Source: Acidobacteriota bacterium
GTDB lineage: Bacteria; Acidobacteriota; Thermoanaerobaculia; Gp7-AA8
Assembly (NCBI GenBank): GCA_019247495.1
Contig: JAFAOU010000154.1
Location: 1-37,295 of the forward strand
Length of the DNA stretch: 37,295 nt
Direction of reading: 5' to 3'
Position numbers and translations under genes: made by a program
Notes under the pieces: generated by a model
What the model was told of the DNA's origin: nothing
The model's input: only the letters and a program-made list of their open reading frames with translations
Databases searched by the model: none
Part shown: positions 1 to 8,435 of the stretch, piece by piece
Numbering within the stretch: the stretch's first letter is position 1
Layout: each line of letters begins with the position of its first letter

Positions 1-1
1 T

Positions 2-370
2 GCGCCCGGTGACTATCCGGACGGCAAGAAGGGCGATGTACTGACCGTGGAGTTCACGGTTCTGGGCATTCCCTGTATCGGTCTCAACGGCGGCCCTATG
101 TTCAAGCACAGCGAGGCCTTTTCGTTCCAGATTGCGACGGACGATCAGGAAGAGACGGACCGCTACTGGAACGCGATCGTCAACAACGGCGGGCAGGAAA
201 GCCAGTGCGGTTGGTGCAAGGACCGCTGGGGTCTCTCCTGGCAGATCACGCCGCGCGCGCTGACCGACGCATTCGCGGCTGGTGGCGGTGAGGCAAAGCG
301 TGCCTTCGAAGCGATGATGACGATGAAGAAAATCGACGTCGCCGCCATCGAGGCTGCGCGGCGCGGCTGA
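2..370 (+). CDS. VOC/PhnB-like protein, 5'-truncated
   Basis: The reading frame is open from base 2, so the gene starts upstream of the window; about 122 residues remain. A GTG at 47 could act as a start, but the residues before it (APGDYPDGKKGD) read like coding sequence. The C-terminal part has the pattern of the PhnB / 3-demethylubiquinone-methyltransferase-like branch of the vicinal oxygen chelate superfamily: a conserved HSEAFSFQI strand, then NNGGQESQCGWCKDRWGLSW and a helical C-terminal tail. Members of this branch are cytosolic. Many have no known reaction, so no substrate is assigned. It converges on the histidine kinase gene that ends at 376, with only five bases between them. The family is fairly secure; the function is unknown. 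Confidence 0.75.
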   Translation, partial: APGDYPDGKKGDVLTVEFTVLGIPCIGLNGGPMFKHSEAFSFQIATDDQEETDRYWNAIVNNGGQESQCGWCKDRWGLSWQITPRALTDAFAAGGGEAKRAFEAMMTMKKIDVAAIEAARRG

Positions 371-375
371 GACGG

Positions 376-1551
376 CTACGCGTTCGACGCGCGCGTTTCC
401 TTCTCGTTCTGCCGTGGCAGACGGACGGTGAAAACGGTACCGGTCTCCTCCGACGATGCCACGGCGATCGTTCCGCCATGTGCAATCACGATCTGGCGCG
501 CGATGTATAGACCAAGACCAATTCCTCCGCCACGAGTGTTCGATGAGGGCATCGACGCGACGCGAACGAAGGGATCGAACAGCGTTGGAAGCGTCGAGGA
601 CGCGATCACAGGCCCTCGATTCGTGACGGTCAGGAGAACCGCCGATCCCTCGCCTCTGGCCGCGACTTCGATCGCACCGCGTTCATCTCCGTGCTCGATG
701 GCGTTACCGACCAGATTCGACAGAACTTGCCGGAGCCGCGCAGCATCCCACTGCCCGCTGAGGTCTCCGGCCGAGGCGAAGTGCAGGGTGCGATCGGGAT
801 ACGCGGCTCGGAACTCGTCGAGTACCTCGTCGCAAAGACTTTCGAGATCCACCGGCGCGACAGAAAGCGGCATGCCGGCGCCGAGGCGCGTTCGCGTGAA
901 GTCGAGCAGATCGTGAATCATCCGGCTCATCACGTGTCCGAACCCCGCCATCCGGGAAGCGATTTGCGTGTTCTCGTCGTCGAGCTGTCCCGATCGCGCC
1001 AGCACCTCGGCCGAAAGCACCATCGCGTTCAGCGGCGCACGCAGGTCGTGACCTAACGTAGCGAGAAAGAGCTCGCGCGATTCGTCGACTCGCTTCGTGT
1101 AACTTCTGACCGCCTCGGCAAGCGATTGGTCCATGGATTCATTGAATCGTGTGAGGTCCTGCAGGTCGTGTTCGTCGGCCTCATGGACTGCTGCCCGCCA
1201 AAGTTGTAGCACGCTGGCGCGTAAGGCGCGATATTCGGATACGACCTCGATGAGGTTGAAGCCATCTGCCAGCCTGGCGATGGCGTGCTCCTGGGACGCA
1301 CCGTCCAAACGGTCGCTCTCCGCTCCTTCGCCGCCGTGGCCTTTGGATTTCCGGGATTGCTGCTGCAGCGTTTGAGGAGAAAGCATGTCGCGTGCGGTCA
1401 CGCGGAGGATCATCTCGGCGTGATCGCGTAGCGCGACTACGCTCAGCGTGGAGCCTGCCGCGAGGTTGCGCGCGAACTCTTCCCACTCAGCGAGGATTGG
1501 CTCTACGTTCGACAGGATGAAGTCGGCGAGGCGCATGCGATTTCGAGTCAT
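376..1551 (-). CDS. Sensor histidine kinase with RsbRD-like N-terminus
   Basis: This 391-aa protein has no membrane segment. Residues 1-150 are a helical region resembling the RsbRD/RsbT co-antagonist N-terminal domain. A HisKA dimerisation helix follows, with the H-box LATLGHDLRAPL (phospho-acceptor His168). The C-terminal half is a HATPase_c domain with N-box LSNLVGNAIEHG and a glycine-rich GGGIGLGLYIAR lid. It should autophosphorylate on His and signal to a response regulator not seen here. Its ATG overlaps the stop of the upstream SRPBCC gene by four bases (ATGA), so it is the last gene of the minus-strand ABC/STAS cluster. The kinase call is firm; the N-terminal domain assignment rests on general pattern only. 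Confidence 0.88.
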   Translation of the reverse strand: MTRNRMRLADFILSNVEPILAEWEEFARNLAAGSTLSVVALRDHAEMILRVTARDMLSPQTLQQQSRKSKGHGGEGAESDRLDGASQEHAIARLADGFNLIEVVSEYRALRASVLQLWRAAVHEADEHDLQDLTRFNESMDQSLAEAVRSYTKRVDESRELFLATLGHDLRAPLNAMVLSAEVLARSGQLDDENTQIASRMAGFGHVMSRMIHDLLDFTRTRLGAGMPLSVAPVDLESLCDEVLDEFRAAYPDRTLHFASAGDLSGQWDAARLRQVLSNLVGNAIEHGDERGAIEVAARGEGSAVLLTVTNRGPVIASSTLPTLFDPFVRVASMPSSNTRGGGIGLGLYIARQIVIAHGGTIAVASSEETGTVFTVRLPRQNEKETRASNA

Positions 1552-1994
1552 CTATTATCCGCAGATGACCCAGAGATAACAGATGGAGGACGGTTTTTGC
1601 GTGCATCTGCGAGGTAGGACTTGATTTTCGTCCAATACTGATCACGCCAGGCCTGTTCGGTCTCCGGGATCAGGTCTTTTGGAACGCCGCGATGCGTCAG
1701 CACCAGATCCGTCCCGCCATCAGCCGTCGGCGTCAGCGTGACCGCGGCCATCGAGAAGACGCCCTCGGGGAATCGGCGGTGGCGCCACGCTTGAACGATG
1801 CGTCGCCCGGGCACGAGGTCGACGTTGACCCCTGTGACATCACTGTCGCCCAGGGTGAATGTCCCGCCAATCTTCCGGCTGATGATCGCTTGCCTGCCGG
1901 TGACCGCGGCGTGTTTTCGTGAGTCGGCCAGCAGATCGTAGACGGTGACCGGATCGGACTTGAACTTCACGCGCTGCTTGATGGTCTTGCACAT
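1548..1994 (-). CDS. SRPBCC/AHSA1-family protein
   Basis: A 148-aa cytosolic protein of the START-like SRPBCC fold, close to the AHSA1 (activator of Hsp90 ATPase homologue) branch. The N-terminus (VKFKSDPVTVYDLLADSRKH) matches the opening strand and helix. A glycine-rich GGTFTLGDSDVTG hairpin, a GRRIVQAWR strand, and a C-terminal helix with QAWRDQYWTKIKSYL follow. Such proteins bind hydrophobic ligands; no ligand can be assigned. A strong Shine-Dalgarno (GGGGAGG) precedes the ATG. The gene starts 26 bases after the ABC ATPase gene and overlaps the following histidine kinase, so it is probably co-transcribed. The last six or so residues come from a dispersed repeat and are unlikely to be functional. 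Confidence 0.8.
   Translation of the reverse strand: MCKTIKQRVKFKSDPVTVYDLLADSRKHAAVTGRQAIISRKIGGTFTLGDSDVTGVNVDLVPGRRIVQAWRHRRFPEGVFSMAAVTLTPTADGGTDLVLTHRGVPKDLIPETEQAWRDQYWTKIKSYLADARKNRPPSVISGSSADNR
1552..1589. repeat. TATCCGCAGAT-type intergenic repeat
   Basis: The stretch TATCCGCAGATGACCC is nearly the same as sequence at 31623-31638 and, in reverse complement, at 19374-19390. It lies across the 3' end of the SRPBCC gene and encodes its last residues (SSADNR and stop). It appears to be a dispersed intergenic element rather than coding sequence under selection. Confidence 0.5.
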
Positions 1995-2020
1995 GGTTGC
2001 CTCCCCTGTTCAAAGACTTC

Positions 2021-2833
2021 CTACACGTAGTTCTCGCGCAGCATCTCCGCGGCGGAGGCGTCGAGTTGCTCGTCCCTCCGGATCTCGTCGAAACGACGCA
2101 CCAGATCTTCCGCGCGTATGTGGCGTCGAAGCGTGCCCGCGTAATCGGCCAGTATGAGGCCCTGATTCATCATCACGATCCGGTCGCCGAGCGTCGCGGC
2201 CTGTTGCATCGAGTGCGTCACCATCAACGTCGTCAGGCGATGCTGCGACACGATCCGCTCGGTGAGCCGGACGATCTGGTCGGCGCTCTTCGGATCGAGG
2301 GCGGCGGTGTGCTCGTCGAGCAAGAGAAGCTCAGGGCGGCGCCAGGTGGCCATGAGCAGCGTCAAGGCCTGGCGCTGGCCGCCGGAGAGCGTGCCGATGG
2401 GGTTGTGCATGCGCGTTTCCAGTTGCATATTCAGCGTGGCCACGCGGTCGCGCAATTCGTTCTGGAGGCGTACCGGAAGCAGACTTCCCAGTCCGCGCGC
2501 GAGGCCGCGGCGGGCGGCGAGCGCGAGGTTCTCCGACACCGTCATCGTTGGCGCTGTGCCGCTGAACGGATTCTGAAAGACGCGGCCGATCATTGCGGCG
2601 CGGCGATGTTCCGGCCAGCGGGTGACGTCGCGTCCGGCGATGGTGATTGCGCCGCCGTCGGCGAAAAAGCTGCCCGCAACGGCATTGAGCAGCGTCGATT
2701 TTCCGGAGCCGTTCGTGCCGATCACGGTCACGAACGAGCCTTCCTCGATCTGCAGCGATACGCCGCGAAGGGCGCGCACTTCGTTCGGCGTACCGGCGAA
2801 GAACGTCTTCTGCAACTCACGAAGCTGCAGCAT
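2021..2833 (-). CDS. ABC transporter ATP-binding protein (TrpZ-type)
   Basis: A 270-aa nucleotide-binding subunit. Walker A is GTNGSGKST (residues 39-47), the signature is LSGGQ (149-153), and Walker B is LLLLDE (169-174), followed by a switch His in MVTHSMQQA. With the adjacent permease and PF04392-type binding protein it makes a complete importer of the kind linked to tryptophan/tyrosine or other small organic solutes in other bacteria (TrpXYZ). The substrate here is unknown. The start overlaps the permease end by 17 bases, showing tight coupling. It acts at the cytoplasmic face of the inner membrane. Confidence 0.93.
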   Translation of the reverse strand: MLQLRELQKTFFAGTPNEVRALRGVSLQIEEGSFVTVIGTNGSGKSTLLNAVAGSFFADGGAITIAGRDVTRWPEHRRAAMIGRVFQNPFSGTAPTMTVSENLALAARRGLARGLGSLLPVRLQNELRDRVATLNMQLETRMHNPIGTLSGGQRQALTLLMATWRRPELLLLDEHTAALDPKSADQIVRLTERIVSQHRLTTLMVTHSMQQAATLGDRIVMMNQGLILADYAGTLRRHIRAEDLVRRFDEIRRDEQLDASAAEMLRENYV

Positions 2834-3743
2834 GCCGTCTCACTTTCTGCATTGCCGAAGGCAGCACCAGCGCGGCGAAGACGAAGATCGCCGTGACCAG
2901 CTTGAGGTCGTTCGGATTCAGACCCCAGCGCAAGGCAAGCGCGATGATCAGCCGGAAGAGTACCGACCCCAGGATCGTGCCCGTCAGCGCGGCGCCGACG
3001 CTATCTGATCCGATGAGCGCCCGGCCGATGATGACGCTGGCCAGGCCCCACACGATCATCCCGATTCCCATCTGAACATCCGCGAAACCCTGGTACTGGG
3101 CCAGCAGCGCGCCGGCGAATGCCACCAGGCCATTCGCGATCGCGAGTCCGATGACGATCATGTTCCCGACGCTGACACCAAGCGCGCGGATCATTTGCTC
3201 GTTGTCGCCCGAGGCGCGCATGGCGCTGCCGAGGTTGGTGTTGAAGAAAAGCCAGAGGATCGCGGCGATCACCAGAACGATGGCCGCCGCGAGCAGCAGC
3301 GATCCGAGGTCGCGCGCGCTCACCGGCCAGCCCATCAGCGTCGCGGAATCATGACCGCTGATCCAGCGCCCGAGATCCTGCGCATAGGTGGCCAGCGTCG
3401 TTGCAGAGAGCAGCGGCAGGTTGCTCTGACCCATCACGTGCAGATTGATCGAGTAGAGCGCGGTCATGACCAGGATTCCGGAGAGCAGCTGATTGATCTT
3501 GAATCGCGTGTGCAGGACGCCGGTGCAGGTGCCGGCCAGGGCGCCCGCTACAAACGCAGCGCCGCTGGCCGCCAGCGGATGCCGGCCGTGCGTGAGCATC
3601 GCCGCCGCCACCGCCGCGCCGAAGGTGATGGAGCCGTCGGCGGTGATGTCGGCGAACTTGAATACGCGGTAGCTGATGTAGATCCCGAGCGCGAGCAGCG
3701 AGAGGATCAGGCCGATCGTCCAGGCGGACAGCAGCAGGGTCAT
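2817..3743 (-). CDS. ABC transporter permease (BPD_transp_2 type)
   Basis: A 308-aa polytopic membrane protein with about eight to nine hydrophobic helices. It resembles the branched-chain amino-acid/sugar-type permease family (BPD_transp_2), with a glycine-rich ADITADGSITFGAAVAAAML segment near residues 32-51 and a conserved NGLVAFAGALLAQYQGFADV loop in the second half. It should form the homodimeric channel for the neighbouring ATPase. Its ATG overlaps the stop of the STAS gene by four bases (ATGA), and GGAGGAG lies just upstream. The family assignment is good; substrate unknown. Confidence 0.9.
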   Translation of the reverse strand: MTLLLSAWTIGLILSLLALGIYISYRVFKFADITADGSITFGAAVAAAMLTHGRHPLAASGAAFVAGALAGTCTGVLHTRFKINQLLSGILVMTALYSINLHVMGQSNLPLLSATTLATYAQDLGRWISGHDSATLMGWPVSARDLGSLLLAAAIVLVIAAILWLFFNTNLGSAMRASGDNEQMIRALGVSVGNMIVIGLAIANGLVAFAGALLAQYQGFADVQMGIGMIVWGLASVIIGRALIGSDSVGAALTGTILGSVLFRLIIALALRWGLNPNDLKLVTAIFVFAALVLPSAMQKVRRHAAAS

Positions 3744-4969
3744 GCGGCTCCTCCATCGAGAAGCGACTCTTGTCGCGCGGCGATCGGAAAGATCCAGCAG
3801 AGCCCGCGCTGGAACGCGCTCTCACCCGCGCCTTCGACCGCTCTGTCATCGCGCAGGAGGTGAACGACCGACATCACGCTTCGTGGTTGAAGCCACGCGG
3901 AAACGATGTCGGCGACCGGCAGTTTTCCGCGGGGGAGCGGCCGGAACGCGGTCACGGCGGCGTGGAAGTGCCCCTGGTAATCGTCGCTGAGCGGACGGAG
4001 GAACGGAGCGATCGATGAGGACGGCGATGCGGACGCGACTCCGACGACGAGAGAGCTGAAGCGCGCGAATTCCTTTTCGGGCGTGAACGACAACCATTCG
4101 CGCACTGCAGGAAAATCGAACTGCATAGCCCCGCCGCTCGCCGGCGAGCGCCGCAAGCGCGCGCACACGAGACCGGTGATGTCCGCGGCCATGACCATTC
4201 CCACGGTGGGCGTGCCGGCCAGCGAAACGGACGCGCGCACGATGTCGCTCAGCGGAACGCCCACGTCCGGCGTATTCGCCTCGAAGCGCAGCTGGTAACT
4301 CGGCGAGCCCCGAAATGTGATCGCGCTCAACGCCTGAACCGTCGGAACGAGTCCCATGGCCGTGCTGAGCATGTAATCCGGTGTGGCCGTACCGTCAGTG
4401 GGCATGAATGCGGCGCCACCGGCGGCCCCGACGAACTCGCCGAACAAGTCGCCGCACTCCTCCTGCGTTGCGCCGAGGGCTCCAACACCAAGCACGAAGA
4501 CATCGCGGTAGACGGAGATCGGTGAGGCCTGCGACTGCAGGTCCGGGCTGCCGATCACGGAGCACACGGACTTTTTCCCATCGAGCACGCGGCTTTCGTA
4601 TGACGCACTCTCCGACTCGAGCGGCAGCGGAATGGACAGCGTCTTTCGCTGTGACCCGCCTTTGCCCGCCCCTGCGATGAGGAGCTCCACAAAGCCCATG
4701 AGCCGGAGTGTGTTGCGCGCTCGCTCCGAGGCCGCGGAGATCTCCAGCGATCCCTGAAGTGCCATCGCATCGTTCTGATGCTTCAGCAAAACGGCGGCGG
4801 CAGCCGAGCTGAGGTAGGTCACGCCTGAGAAATCGAGCCGCACGTGCCTCGCACCTTCCCGCGCCACTTCGTGAAGCACGTCATCGAGTGACTGCGACCA
4901 GTGGTTGTCCAGACGGCCGGTGAGCCGAAGGTGAGCGATGCCGCCGGAGCGCTCCTTAACGATTTCCAC
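3740..4969 (-). CDS. STAS-domain protein inside an ABC operon
   Basis: I place the start at the GTG at 4969 because GGAGG ends five bases before it; a TTG at 4981 would add four residues. The protein is then 409 aa. Residues 1 to about 105 are a STAS (anti-sigma-factor antagonist) domain: VEIVKERSGGIAHLRLTGRL, then DFSGVTYLSSAAAAVLLK, where Ser residues sit at the usual phosphorylation position. The remaining 300 residues have no membrane helix and no family I recognise; they contain glycine/alanine-rich strands such as VFVLGVGALGATQEECG. The gene overlaps both the binding-protein gene (14 bases) and the permease gene (4 bases). That position suggests it regulates or is part of the transporter. 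The STAS call is secure; the role is inferred. Confidence 0.8.
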   Translation of the reverse strand: MEIVKERSGGIAHLRLTGRLDNHWSQSLDDVLHEVAREGARHVRLDFSGVTYLSSAAAAVLLKHQNDAMALQGSLEISAASERARNTLRLMGFVELLIAGAGKGGSQRKTLSIPLPLESESASYESRVLDGKKSVCSVIGSPDLQSQASPISVYRDVFVLGVGALGATQEECGDLFGEFVGAAGGAAFMPTDGTATPDYMLSTAMGLVPTVQALSAITFRGSPSYQLRFEANTPDVGVPLSDIVRASVSLAGTPTVGMVMAADITGLVCARLRRSPASGGAMQFDFPAVREWLSFTPEKEFARFSSLVVGVASASPSSSIAPFLRPLSDDYQGHFHAAVTAFRPLPRGKLPVADIVSAWLQPRSVMSVVHLLRDDRAVEGAGESAFQRGLCWIFPIAARQESLLDGGAA

Positions 4970-5987
4970 CGGTGCCTCCAATGACTTCCCGGGCCGATCG
5001 CACCAGCACCGGCGGCAGCGGGATATTCAGTGAGCGCGCAGCATCGAGGTTGACGATCAAGCTGGTCTTTCCGAAGTCCTCCAGCGGAATCGTTGCCGGA
5101 TTCGCCCCTCGCATGATCCGCGCTGCGAGATGTGCCGCGTGGCGGCCGCTGTCGCGATAGTCGCGGGCTACGACCACCATGGCACCGCCGATGGCCTGCG
5201 ATTTCTGAAAAGCGAAGACGGGGATGTGCGAGCGCCGCGCCGCTTCGCCGATGCTCCCGAACGCCGAGGCGGTGAGGTTTCCGGGAAGCTGCAGCACGGC
5301 ATCGATGTCGCGCGACATCAGCGCCGCGGCGGCGTCGGGAACGTCGGTGGCCGTTTCCGCCGGAACGTACTCGATCTCGAACCCGGCTCGTTTCGCCGCT
5401 TCGTCGAGCGCGATTTTGGCGTTGACCATGTTCGTTTCCGCGGGGCAGTAGAGCGTGCCCAATCGCCGGATGGTGGGAAAGTGCGTCTTCAGAATGGTCA
5501 GTGCCTCGTCATTCGCCGGAAGCAGGCTGACACCGGTGACATTCGGGGCGTGATCGGTATTGCTCTTCCCCGCTCCGGCCTTCAGGCCCGACGAGACGTA
5601 GTTGTAGACCACGGGAACGTTCTGCGCCCGGCGCAGCGCCGCCTGGAGTGTCGGCGTGGAGAAGGTGATGAGCATGTCCGCATGTGCAGTGATCGCGGCG
5701 TCGACGAGCGCGGAAACGGTGGCCATGTCACCCTGCGCATTCAGAATCTCGACCTGGTAGTCGCGGCCATCGACCAGGCCCGATTCCGCCAAGCCTTCCA
5801 GCACCCCGGCCTGGGCGTCCTTGACGTCGATCACGTCGTTGTACTGAACGAAGTACAGCTTCCACTTGTGGCTCGCAGTTCTGGCCTGCGCGCGCCCGCG
5901 ATGCTGCAGGTCGGAAAGCAACAGAATCGCTGACGCGGCAATGACCACGGCAAGGCCAAACGCAGTTCTGCGGAGGGGGTTGGACAC
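4956..5987 (-). CDS. ABC transporter substrate-binding protein (TrpX-type)
   Basis: A 343-aa exported protein with a GTG start and an N-terminal hydrophobic helix (residues 9-25) acting as signal peptide or anchor. The mature part fits the ABC_sub_bind family (PF04392): KLYFVQYNDVIDVKDAQAGV, ADMLITFSTPTLQAAL, NVPVVYNYVSSG, RRLGTLYCPAETN and PVFAFQKSQAIGGAMVVVARDY. It should deliver a small ligand to the permease/ATPase pair encoded downstream. No strong Shine-Dalgarno is visible. A TTGACA -35-like hexamer lies 36 bases upstream, so this is probably the first gene of the minus-strand cluster ending at 376. Confidence 0.9.
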   Translation of the reverse strand: MSNPLRRTAFGLAVVIAASAILLLSDLQHRGRAQARTASHKWKLYFVQYNDVIDVKDAQAGVLEGLAESGLVDGRDYQVEILNAQGDMATVSALVDAAITAHADMLITFSTPTLQAALRRAQNVPVVYNYVSSGLKAGAGKSNTDHAPNVTGVSLLPANDEALTILKTHFPTIRRLGTLYCPAETNMVNAKIALDEAAKRAGFEIEYVPAETATDVPDAAAALMSRDIDAVLQLPGNLTASAFGSIGEAARRSHIPVFAFQKSQAIGGAMVVVARDYRDSGRHAAHLAARIMRGANPATIPLEDFGKTSLIVNLDAARSLNIPLPPVLVRSAREVIGGTGGNR

Positions 5988-5994
5988 GGAACGG

Positions 5995-6028
5995 CGCGTA
6001 TCGTCTCTGCGCGGGGAGATGGTGTCAA
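5995..6028 (-). promoter_or_regulatory. Possible promoter of the ABC/STAS cluster
   Basis: On the minus strand a perfect TTGACA (6028-6023) is followed about 20 bases later by GATACG, a weak -10. It lies just upstream of the binding-protein start at 5987. The -35 is seen directly; promoter activity is an inference. Confidence 0.3.
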
Positions 6029-6062
6029 GGTGAGTGGCGGGTGATTGTCCGCGAGTGATTTT

Positions 6063-8405
6063 TTATCGTCGGGCGAACGCACCCCATCCGCATGCGAGGA
6101 GTCCGAAGAACGCAAGCGACAGACCTCCGGTGAGGCCGGGCGGATCGTACGAGAGATGGATCGTATGCGCGCCGGCAGGCACTTCGACGGCACGAAAGGC
6201 GTAGTTCGCCGCGAGGATCCGCACCGGGCGGTGGTCGATCGTCGCCATCCAGCCGGTCATGTTGCTTTCCGAGCAGACGAGCAGCCCGGGGCGCGGCGTC
6301 CGGACGACCAGCTCCACCTCGTTGAGCGAGAACTTCGTCAAGCGTGGCTGGACATCAGCACTCGGGCCTGCGGCCGAAGGAAACGATGGCGGCGCTTCGA
6401 GCAGCACGCTGCCGCGGGGAAGCGTCTCCAGCGCCGCGAGAGCATCACTTTCTGACTTTGCCACCTGATAGGTCGACGTGAACGAGTAGCGAGGATCGGC
6501 CCGCCGTCGCATCACGTGAACGAGCGCATCGGCGTAGAGCGGCTCGTAGCCTCGCTGCACCGCTTCCGCCACGTGTTGCACGTCCGAGGAGGCGATGGCG
6601 ATGTACTCGATATTTGCGACGTCGAGAACCCGCTCCGGCGGAATCCGTTTTGCCTCACGCAAAATCGGATCGGGGATCGGCCCGAAATAGCGATTGTAGA
6701 GACGGTACATCCGCGTCGAAGCGGAAAGGATCACATCCAGCGTCGGCTGGCGGAACACCGACTCGGTGTTCGCCGGGTACACCGGCATCGGCAGCACGCG
6801 GCCTCCGCTGTTCTTTTCGGCGAGCACGTCGACGTAACGCGGCGGATGGGTCCAGACGTCTCCACGCCGCGGACGCGGGTAACTGCTGTTTCGCAGACCC
6901 TCAGCCGCAAGCAGAACCATCACGAAGATCACGGCCGCGGTTCGAGCGCGCGGCCAGCGGTAGGCGGCCCACGCGGCGAGGACCGCCAGCACGCAGAAGA
7001 CGATCAGGATTCGAAAGTCGGCGAGCCACCGCCATCCCTCCGGCTGGAACGCAACTCCTCGGCGCCAGGCCTGGATGTGCACCGCCAGCAACCCAAGCCC
7101 CGGGACGGACGCGCCAACGGCGACGTGCCAGGCACGAGCCCTCCCGGCCAGCAACGCATCGATGCCGAGGGCCGCGAGGATGGCCGCTGAATACGCGATG
7201 AGGATTCCGAGGTAGGCGGCATAGTGGAAATTGCGCAGGAGCGGAACGAAGGCGATCCATTGCACCGGCGGAAGGCCAATCGTCTTCGCCAGTGCGAGCG
7301 CGCCACAAAGCGAGGCGGTGATCCGGAGAATGCGGGTGTCGGTTCCGCCGCCGGCGGCGACGCCGATGCCCGCCAGGAAGAGCGCGACGACCCCCGAGTA
7401 GTAAAGGTGAATTCCCACCGGTCCCATGACGGCGGGATGTGCGTAGATGGGTACCCCGCCCATGATCGTCGGAGAGAGTGCCTGTCCCAGCCGATTGGCC
7501 GGCATCGTCTCCTCGGCCGCGTGCGAGTAGTACACGCGCACGTGCGACATCTCAGTCATGGCCTTCCAGCCAGGCAGATAGACAACGGAGGCGATGGCGA
7601 GCGAGACAACCGCAGCGCCGACAAACCACGCCGCGGTTCGTACGCGCTCCTTCGACTTCGTGATGATGGCTACGACGGCGTACACGGCGCACATCCCGAA
7701 AATCTGCAGAAGGACCGGAGGGAAGGACGCGAGCGCGACAAACGCAAACGCCAGAGCAACCTGCGCCGCGCGCCGTGCATCCGGCCGGTCGATCAGACGC
7801 GCCGTGACGAGCAGTGGAAGGGAAAAGAATGCGACCGGTTGTCCGATGACGGAAGGCGCCGTCTGGATCACCGCGCCGGAAAAACTGAACGCAAGCGCCC
7901 CCGCCAGCGCGGCCGGCCATCGCAGCGCATGCCGGCGAAGAAGGTAGTAGGTCAATGTGCCGGAGCAGAGGATCAGGAGCAGGATGTAGATGTTTCTGAT
8001 CAGACTCCCGTTGCCCAGCAGAACGACCAGTAGCGACGGGGGAAAGAGGTACGCCGGCCACATCGAGGCGAAGGAAGGGCCGCCGCCGCCGAGGTACGGA
8101 TCCCAGAAGGGAAACTCCCCGCGCAGGAGGCTGCGCCGCAGAAACTCGCGCGACGGATCGCTCTGCATGATGGCGGAGGTGATGTCGCGGTAATTGGGAT
8201 ACCCGACCAGATCCGGACGCCGCCACTCGTCGGGAGATTTGAAGTCCGGCCAGAGAGGATTGAGGTTGTCGGACGCGACGAGCGACCTGCCGTCGAAGAT
8301 GACGTTCGCGAACGCCGCCACGACCAGCAACGCGAGCAACGCGATCGCAACCCGGTCCTCCCGCACGGAAGGGCATTGTGGATCAAACGTCGAGCGCACT
8401 CGCAA
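6063..8405 (-). CDS. YfhO-family polytopic membrane protein
   Basis: A 780-aa protein with about a dozen hydrophobic helices in its first two thirds and a soluble C-terminal region. The pattern GEFPFWDPYLGGGGPSFASM, an early extracytoplasmic loop with paired acidic residues, and the beta-rich tail (LLVCSESNMTGWMATIDHRP, then HTIHLSYDPPG and a last helix) match the YfhO/GT-C-like family. Members are implicated in glycosylation of cell-surface polymers using lipid-linked sugars. The first possible start is TTG at 8405 with no clear Shine-Dalgarno; GTG codons a few residues later are alternatives. It ends 75 bases from the start of the ABC cluster and begins 30 bases after the upstream soluble histidine kinase gene. 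Substrate not predictable. Confidence 0.85.
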   Translation of the reverse strand: MRVRSTFDPQCPSVREDRVAIALLALLVVAAFANVIFDGRSLVASDNLNPLWPDFKSPDEWRRPDLVGYPNYRDITSAIMQSDPSREFLRRSLLRGEFPFWDPYLGGGGPSFASMWPAYLFPPSLLVVLLGNGSLIRNIYILLLILCSGTLTYYLLRRHALRWPAALAGALAFSFSGAVIQTAPSVIGQPVAFFSLPLLVTARLIDRPDARRAAQVALAFAFVALASFPPVLLQIFGMCAVYAVVAIITKSKERVRTAAWFVGAAVVSLAIASVVYLPGWKAMTEMSHVRVYYSHAAEETMPANRLGQALSPTIMGGVPIYAHPAVMGPVGIHLYYSGVVALFLAGIGVAAGGGTDTRILRITASLCGALALAKTIGLPPVQWIAFVPLLRNFHYAAYLGILIAYSAAILAALGIDALLAGRARAWHVAVGASVPGLGLLAVHIQAWRRGVAFQPEGWRWLADFRILIVFCVLAVLAAWAAYRWPRARTAAVIFVMVLLAAEGLRNSSYPRPRRGDVWTHPPRYVDVLAEKNSGGRVLPMPVYPANTESVFRQPTLDVILSASTRMYRLYNRYFGPIPDPILREAKRIPPERVLDVANIEYIAIASSDVQHVAEAVQRGYEPLYADALVHVMRRRADPRYSFTSTYQVAKSESDALAALETLPRGSVLLEAPPSFPSAAGPSADVQPRLTKFSLNEVELVVRTPRPGLLVCSESNMTGWMATIDHRPVRILAANYAFRAVEVPAGAHTIHLSYDPPGLTGGLSLAFFGLLACGWGAFARR

Positions 8406-8435
8406 GAATGTTGGAAGGTGGGAGCGGCAACGAGG

